From CADCTB01 sp036269435 (GTDB taxonomy: Bacteria; Actinomycetota; Acidimicrobiia; Acidimicrobiales; AC-14), in NCBI GenBank assembly GCA_036269435.1, contig DATASA010000225.1:1-27019 (forward strand): a stretch of 27,019 bases of DNA, written 5' to 3'. Under the pieces are notes generated by a model. That model did no database searches. It was not told the origin of the DNA and worked only from the letters and a program-made list of their open reading frames with translations. Every line of letters begins with the position of its first letter. Positions within the stretch are counted from its first letter, which is position 1. The translations under genes were made by a program, and so were the position numbers. Below, piece by piece: positions 22,325 to 27,019 of the stretch.

Positions 22325-23167
22325 TCACGTTCGAAGGCGGCGACGCTCGCGGCCGTCCATGGTGAGCGAGAGGCCGGCGGCCAGAACGAGCGCGCCGACG
22401 ATCCCGACCAGCAGGAGCCACGCCATCGGCTTCGAGCCGTCGAAGTCGGCGCGGGCCCTCACCGCGGCGGCGAGGATCAGCGCCAGCATGAAGACCTGCA
22501 CCTGCAACATGATCCGCGTCGCGCTCCAGCGGGCGTCGGTGACCACCCCGAGGGCGGCGATCCCGAGCATGAAGATGGCACCCAGGACCCTGGCGGTGAG
22601 GGGCGTGAGCGCCCAGGGCCAGTTGGGGATCGCCCGTTTGGGCAGCAGGAACAGGAACAGCCCGGCGCCGACCGCCATCACCCCGGTCAGCGCCAGCACG
22701 GCGCGGGCGACCGGCGGGACGACGAGGTCGTCGGGCGCGGCCGGGATGTCCCGCCTCCGATTCAGCCCCCACACGCCCCACACCAGGAACGGGGTGGTGA
22801 AGTACAGGCCGGCCCACAGCCAGAAGGCCACGTGGCTGTGCAGGAAGCGGTCCCAGTGGATGATGGTGGCCACGCCCATCAGCGACGCGAACGTCCCCAC
22901 CGCCACGAACCCGGCCTTCACCGTGTGCCACTCCGTCGCCCGGAACGCCCGCATGAAGAAGTAGGCGCCGCCGATGTAGACGGCGCCGAGCGTCATCGGC
23001 GTCATCGGAGGGTTGATCTTCCATGCGAACAGCCGCCCGGTGTCGTGGGGAAATCCGTAGAGGACGACGAAGGCGACGACCAGGAACGGCACGATGAACG
23101 CGGACAGGCGCCTCGTGGCGGGCAGCACCGCGTCGTCGGCGGCCACTGGTCCTACTCCGCTCCCCAT
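22325..23167 (-). CDS. Eight-helix membrane protein of unknown function
   Basis: 280-residue integral membrane protein on the minus strand; I do not recognise the family. About eight helices are visible: LSAFIVPFLVVAFVVLYGFP, MTLGAVYIGGAYFFMRAF, HTVKAGFVAVGTFASLMGVA, HVAFWLWAGLYFTTPFLVWG, AVLALTGVMAVGAGLFLFLL, VLGAIFMLGIAALGVV, MLQVQVFMLALILAAAV and MAWLLLVGIVGALVLAAGLS. The loop HDTGRLFAWKINPPMTPMT after helix 1 and IIHWDRFLHSH before helix 4 look conserved, with polar residues at the membrane surface. GGAGGGG lies 2 nt before the ATG at 23167. It may be co-transcribed with the TMEM175-like gene, but the shared function is unclear. Confidence 0.75.
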   Translation of the reverse strand: MGSGVGPVAADDAVLPATRRLSAFIVPFLVVAFVVLYGFPHDTGRLFAWKINPPMTPMTLGAVYIGGAYFFMRAFRATEWHTVKAGFVAVGTFASLMGVATIIHWDRFLHSHVAFWLWAGLYFTTPFLVWGVWGLNRRRDIPAAPDDLVVPPVARAVLALTGVMAVGAGLFLFLLPKRAIPNWPWALTPLTARVLGAIFMLGIAALGVVTDARWSATRIMLQVQVFMLALILAAAVRARADFDGSKPMAWLLLVGIVGALVLAAGLSLTMDGRERRRLRT

Positions 23168-23254
23168 GTCCCCTCCGGCGCCATGGTACGGCGAACGCCG
23201 TCGGCTGGCGAGGGGCAGCGACATCGCTTTGCTTGTCGTGCCGTCGCCCGCCCT

Positions 23255-23283
23255 CTGACCCAGACCGACCCGGTCGCTAGTAT
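23255..23283 (+). promoter_or_regulatory. Promoter of the metalloprotease-pgi unit
   Basis: CTGACC (23255-23260, four of six to TTGACA), a 17-nt spacer and TAGTAT (23278-23283) end 8 nt before ATG 23292, which has no Shine-Dalgarno. Transcription would start at or very near the start codon. The next two genes overlap one another, so this promoter could drive all three. Confidence 0.5.
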
Positions 23284-23291
23284 CCCCGCCG

Positions 23292-24848
23292 ATGGGCGTG
23301 CGGGCCAGCTTCGGTCCCCCGGCCACGGCGGTTCCCGGCGAGACGGCCCGTTGTGCGCTGACGGTCGAGAACACCGGGCCCGGGCCCGAGGACGTCCGGG
23401 TGGAGCTGCTGGGCGACCTGGCCGCGTGGGGCTGGGCCAACCCGTCCTCCCTCGTCGTGGCGCCCGGGGCCACCGGGACGCTGGCGGTGACGGTCAAGCT
23501 GCCGCGCGCGCCGCAGCCGCCGCCGGGACCGCTGGCCCTCAGCGCCGCGGTGGTCAGCGCCGCCGACAGGGTCGTGGTCGAGGGCGTTCTCGAGGTCGCA
23601 CCCTTCGTCGACGCGATCGCCTCCCTGCGCCCGCACACGTCGTCGGGCCGGTCCGGCCGCCACCGTCTGTCCATCGAGAACCGGGGCAACGCTCCGTTGG
23701 CGGCGCGGGTCGAGGCTCGGGGCGACGACGTGGCCGTACGGGTGCAGCCCGAGCAGCTCGACCTGGGGCCCGGTGGGTCCGCGGAAGCCGACGTCACCGT
23801 GCGCACCGCTCGGCGCGGGCTGGGCCCCCGGGGCGTCAACCGGCCGTTCGAGATCGTCGTCCGCGGCGAGGGGCTCGCGGCGCCCGCTGCGACCGAAGGT
23901 GTGCTCGAGGTGCCGGCCGGCGGTTGGGTGGCCCGGGTCACCATCGCCCTGCTGGTCCTGGCCGTGGCCGCGGTGGCCCTGCGGGCGACGGTCGGGTCGG
24001 GTTCGGGCTCGTCTGACGGAGGCGGCCCATCGGCGTCGAAGGTCGCCGCCACCGCGGACTCGACCTGCCCCGGTCGCGACCACCTGTCCCCCGACGCCAA
24101 CGGGATCGTTCGGCCCGGGGTGAAGCCGTTGTTCGACTACAGCTTCCTGTTCGTCGGCGCCGACGGCTGCCAGCCGGCCCGCTTCAACCCGTGCGAGCCG
24201 GTCCGTTACCTCCTCAACCGGTCGCTGGCGACGGATGCCGACGTGGCCGACCTGGACGCGGCCATCCGCAAGATCTCGGACGCCACCGGCCTGCAGTTCC
24301 AGTTCGTGGGAACCAGCACCGAGGATCCCCGCTCGACCGCCCGCCCCGTGCGGGGCGCTGACGGCGCGCTCACCTGGCCGCCCGTCCTGATCGGCTGGGC
24401 CCACCTGGGCACAGGCGACTCGCTGCGGCCGAGCACCACGGGAGCGGCCGGTTCGCCGCCGCCCACGTCGCTCGGCGTGGTGGGCGGCGGCGGGCGCCCG
24501 CAGGTATCGGGCAACGTGATCACGACCGGCAACCTGATCCTCAACCTCGACGCGGTCACCGACACCGACACCCACAACCCCGTCCCCCACGGTTTCGGGT
24601 CGGGTGTGAACTGGGGCAGGATCATGATGCACGAGCTCGCCCACGTCGTCGGGCTGGGCCACGTCGAGAGCCGGACATCGATCATGAACGAAACCCTCAC
24701 CCAGCAGACCATCCCGAGCACCAACTTCGGCGTGGGCGACGTCATCGGCCTGCGCTACCTCGGTGCCCAGGGCGGCTGCCTGACCGTCCCACCACTCCAG
24801 GCGCCCGGTGCGCCCTCTCCCGGTGCGGCCGGCGCGGCCCGCCCATGA
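23292..24848 (+). CDS. Membrane protein with N-terminal Ig-like repeats and matrixin-type zinc metalloprotease domain
   Basis: 518-residue protein of unusual layout. Residues 1-105 and 106-212 look like two beta-sandwich (CARDB/NEW3-like) domains, each with a PGETARCALTVENTGPGP- or GRHRLSIENRGNAP-type strand pattern. There is no signal peptide. A single membrane helix (about 215-236, VARVTIALLVLAVAAVALRA) is followed by a Ser/Gly/Pro linker and a C-terminal domain with the zinc-binding HELAHVVGLGHVES (His447, Glu448, His451, His457) and Met-turn SIMN (Met465). This is the HExxHxxGxxH signature of metzincins such as matrixins. Several cysteines (CPGRD, DGCQPARFNPC, GGCL) suggest an extracellular protease domain, leaving the Ig-like domains cytoplasmic. 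The stop overlaps the pgi start (ATGA). The substrate is unknown. Confidence 0.82.
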   Translation: MGVRASFGPPATAVPGETARCALTVENTGPGPEDVRVELLGDLAAWGWANPSSLVVAPGATGTLAVTVKLPRAPQPPPGPLALSAAVVSAADRVVVEGVLEVAPFVDAIASLRPHTSSGRSGRHRLSIENRGNAPLAARVEARGDDVAVRVQPEQLDLGPGGSAEADVTVRTARRGLGPRGVNRPFEIVVRGEGLAAPAATEGVLEVPAGGWVARVTIALLVLAVAAVALRATVGSGSGSSDGGGPSASKVAATADSTCPGRDHLSPDANGIVRPGVKPLFDYSFLFVGADGCQPARFNPCEPVRYLLNRSLATDADVADLDAAIRKISDATGLQFQFVGTSTEDPRSTARPVRGADGALTWPPVLIGWAHLGTGDSLRPSTTGAAGSPPPTSLGVVGGGGRPQVSGNVITTGNLILNLDAVTDTDTHNPVPHGFGSGVNWGRIMMHELAHVVGLGHVESRTSIMNETLTQQTIPSTNFGVGDVIGLRYLGAQGGCLTVPPLQAPGAPSPGAAGAARP

Positions 24849-26509
24849 CCCCCACCCCGATCACCCGGACTCCCGAGTGGAACGCCCTCGTCCAGCACCG
24901 GCGCCAGATCGGCTGGACCGATCTGCGCAAGCTGTTCGACGAGGACCCGGGCCGCGGCGAGGCCCTGACCGCCGGGGCGGGCGACCTGTTCCTCGACTAC
25001 TCCAAGAACATGGTCACCGCCGAGACCGTCGCGTTGCTCGTCGCCCTGGCCGAGCGGGCGGGCCTGCGCCAGCGCATCGAGGACATGTTCGCCGGCCGTC
25101 ACATCAACGTGACCGAGGACCGGGCCGTCCTCCACGTCGCCCTCCGCATGCCGGCGACGGAGAGGCTCGTCGTCGACGGCCAGGACGTGGTCGCCGACGT
25201 CCACCGGGTCCTCGACCGGATGTCCGCCTTCGCCGAGCAGGTGCGCAACGGGGGGTGGACCGGGGCGACCGGCCGTCGCATCGTCAACGTGGTGAACATC
25301 GGCATCGGCGGCTCCGACCTGGGGCCGGCCATGGCGTACGAAGCCCTGAAGGACTTCTCCGAGCGGGCCATGCGCTTCCGGTTCGTGTCGAACGTCGACG
25401 CCACCGACGTGTGGGAAGCCACCGCCGACCTCGACCCGGCCGAGACCCTGTTCGTCGTGTCGTCGAAGACGTTCGGAACCGTCGAGACCCTCACCAACGC
25501 CCGCTCGGCCCGGGACTGGCTCACCGCCGCCCTGGGCGACGATGCGGTGGAGCGGCACTTCGTCGCCGTGTCGACCAACGCCGAACGGGTACGGGAGTTC
25601 GGCATCGACACGGCCAACATGTTCGAGTTCTGGGACTGGGTGGGCGGCCGCTACTCGTTCGACTCGGCCATCGGGCTGTCGCTCATGGTCGCCATCGGCG
25701 CGGCCGCGTTCCGGGAGATGCTGGACGGGTTCCGGACGATCGACGAGCACTTCCGCACCGCCCCGTTCGAGTCGAACCTGCCCGTCCTGCTCGGCCTGCT
25801 CGGCATCTGGCACGGCAACTTCTTCGGCGCAGAGACGCAGGCCATCCTCCCCTACAACCAGTACCTGTCGAGATTTCCGGCCTATCTCCAGCAGCTCGAC
25901 ATGGAGAGCAACGGCAAGTCGGTCGACCGCCAGGGCAAGCCGGTCGAGTGGCAGACCGGTCCGGTCGTGTGGGGCCAGCCCGGCACCAACGGCCAGCACG
26001 CCTTCTACCAGCTCCTCCACCAGGGGACCGAGCTGGTCCCGGCCGACTTCATCGGCTTCATCGAGCCCAACCACGACCTCGACGGCCACCACGACCTGCT
26101 GATGGCCAACTTCTTCGCCCAGACCGAGGCGCTCGCGTTCGGCAAGACCCCCGAGGAGGTCCTGGCCGAGGGGGTGGCCCCCGAGCTCGTCCCCCACCGC
26201 ACCTTCCCCGGGAACCGGCCGACCAACACCATCCTCGCCCCCAAGCTCACGCCGGCGGTCTTGGGCCAGCTCGTCGCGCTCTACGAGCACAAGGTGCTCA
26301 CCCAGGGGACGATCTGGGACGTGAACTCCTTCGACCAGTGGGGCGTGGAGCTGGGCAAAGTCCTGGCCACCCGCATCGCCGGCGAGCTCTCGCCCGGCTC
26401 CGGAGACGGGGACGACGCTCTCGCCCACGACAGCTCGACCAACGCGCTCATCCGCCGGTACCGCACGGCGCGGCCGGCCGTTCCGGAGGTCCGGGGTCGG
26501 CCCGGGTGA
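24845..26509 (+). CDS. pgi: Glucose-6-phosphate isomerase
   Basis: 554-residue phosphoglucose isomerase, interconverting glucose 6-phosphate and fructose 6-phosphate in glycolysis and gluconeogenesis. Both family signatures are present: DWVGGRYSFDSAIGLSL (about residue 264) and TIWDVNSFDQWGVELGKVLA (about 490). The phosphate-binding NIGIGGSDLGPAMAYEAL (about 151) and VVSSKTFGTVETLTNA (about 204) are also clear, as is QLDMESNGKSVDRQGKPV. The length matches full-size bacterial Pgi. The ATG overlaps the stop of the metalloprotease gene, and the TGA overlaps the GTG of the following phosphatase-like gene, so three unlike genes form one translationally coupled chain. Confidence 0.97.
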   Translation: MTPTPITRTPEWNALVQHRRQIGWTDLRKLFDEDPGRGEALTAGAGDLFLDYSKNMVTAETVALLVALAERAGLRQRIEDMFAGRHINVTEDRAVLHVALRMPATERLVVDGQDVVADVHRVLDRMSAFAEQVRNGGWTGATGRRIVNVVNIGIGGSDLGPAMAYEALKDFSERAMRFRFVSNVDATDVWEATADLDPAETLFVVSSKTFGTVETLTNARSARDWLTAALGDDAVERHFVAVSTNAERVREFGIDTANMFEFWDWVGGRYSFDSAIGLSLMVAIGAAAFREMLDGFRTIDEHFRTAPFESNLPVLLGLLGIWHGNFFGAETQAILPYNQYLSRFPAYLQQLDMESNGKSVDRQGKPVEWQTGPVVWGQPGTNGQHAFYQLLHQGTELVPADFIGFIEPNHDLDGHHDLLMANFFAQTEALAFGKTPEEVLAEGVAPELVPHRTFPGNRPTNTILAPKLTPAVLGQLVALYEHKVLTQGTIWDVNSFDQWGVELGKVLATRIAGELSPGSGDGDDALAHDSSTNALIRRYRTARPAVPEVRGRPG

Positions 26510-27019
26510 CGCCCGACCACGTCGTCCTGGTCCGCCACGGGCAGACGGCGTGGAGCCTCTCCGAGCAGCACACCGGGCGGACCGACGTCGCCCTCACCGA
26601 CGTCGGAGCGCGCCAGGCCGGCCAGCTCGGCGCCCGCCTCGCCGGTTGGCGGTTCGCCAGGGTCCTCACCAGCCCGCTGAGCCGGGCCCGGGAGACGTGC
26701 CGGCTGGCCGGGTTCGCCGACCAGGCCGAGGTCCTCGACGACCTGCGGGAGTGGGACTACGGCGACTACGAAGGCCGGCGCACCCTCGACATCCGCGACG
26801 AGCGGCCGGGCTGGAGCGTGTGGGTCGACGGGGTCCCTGGCGGCGAGACGGTGGACGAGGTCGGTCGCCGTGCCGACCGGGTCCTCTCCGCCGTTGCCGA
26901 CACCGAGGGCGACGTGGCTCTGTTCGCCCACGGCCACCTCCTGCGGGTCCTCGGCGCCCGTTTGGTCGGGTTGCCCGCCGACGCCGGCCGCCTGTTCGCC
27001 CTGTCGACCGCGTCGGTGT
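26506..27019 (+). CDS. Histidine phosphatase superfamily protein (phosphoglycerate mutase-like), partial
   Basis: The first 171 codons of a gene cut by the right edge. DHVVLVRHGQTAWSL carries the phospho-accepting His11 in the RHG motif. LTSPLSRARETCRLAG and LREWDYGDYEG contain the second conserved Arg and acidic residue, and ALFAHGHLLRVLGARL holds the second catalytic His. The WDYGDYEGRRTLDIRDERPG form is closer to small broad-specificity phosphatases than to glycolytic phosphoglycerate mutase, so I do not assign gpm. It starts at GTG overlapping the pgi stop. Probably only about 20-30 residues are missing. Confidence 0.88.
   Translation, partial: MTPDHVVLVRHGQTAWSLSEQHTGRTDVALTDVGARQAGQLGARLAGWRFARVLTSPLSRARETCRLAGFADQAEVLDDLREWDYGDYEGRRTLDIRDERPGWSVWVDGVPGGETVDEVGRRADRVLSAVADTEGDVALFAHGHLLRVLGARLVGLPADAGRLFALSTASV

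Overview
The window is about 27 kb of very GC-rich DNA, densely packed with genes. It looks like the chromosome of a high-GC actinobacterium. GTG starts, four-base start/stop overlaps (ATGA, GTGA), C/G-biased third positions, a cell-wall-binding repeat protein, a DUF732-like secreted protein and a stand-alone LigD-type polymerase all fit. An Acidimicrobiia-like lineage is my guess; no rRNA or marker gene here settles it. I see no mobile elements, tRNAs, rRNAs or CRISPR.

Region 1 (1-3553) is the most notable. It is a glycine/sarcosine/betaine reductase (Grd) operon in the order grdE (3' end only) - grdB - grdC - grdA. Two of its proteins are selenoproteins. The in-frame UGA codons at 1363-1365 (GrdB) and 3215-3217 (GrdA) fall exactly where clostridial enzymes carry selenocysteine, and the reading frames continue with family-typical sequence. 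A strong SECIS-like hairpin lies 11 nt downstream of the grdB UGA. Standard gene calling would truncate GrdB and miss the N-terminus of GrdA. No grdD is present in the window, and the left edge cuts the operon.

Region 2 (3592-8502) holds a slipin/SPFH membrane protein and a tight three-gene unit: a secreted Ala/Thr/Pro-rich protein with a DUF732-like end, a MacB/LolD-type ABC ATPase, and an 843-aa FtsX-type permease. Region 3 (8625-13226) has two paralogous secreted Asp-box (BNR) propeller proteins, each with a C-terminal membrane anchor. The second also carries CWB2-type cell-wall-binding repeats.

Region 4 (13250-18766) has a phospholipase D/cardiolipin-synthase-like gene broken by a single-base frameshift. 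It is followed by a NarL/DesK-type two-component system, a DrrAB-type ABC exporter and an NADPH-dependent FMN reductase-like protein.

Region 5 (18741-23167) contains a TRAM-domain rRNA/tRNA uracil-5-methyltransferase translationally coupled to a LigD polymerase-domain protein. A 30-bp divergent promoter separates these from an oxygen-binding diiron (flavodiiron-like) protein. A TMEM175-like channel and an unrecognised eight-helix membrane protein follow on the minus strand. Region 6 (23292-27019) is a chain of overlapping genes: an Ig-like/transmembrane/matrixin-type metalloprotease, glucose-6-phosphate isomerase, and a histidine-phosphatase-family protein cut by the right edge.

Several genes without a Shine-Dalgarno sequence have a TAnnnT box 6-8 nt before the start codon, which suggests leaderless transcription. 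All calls come from reading the sequence; no database search was run.
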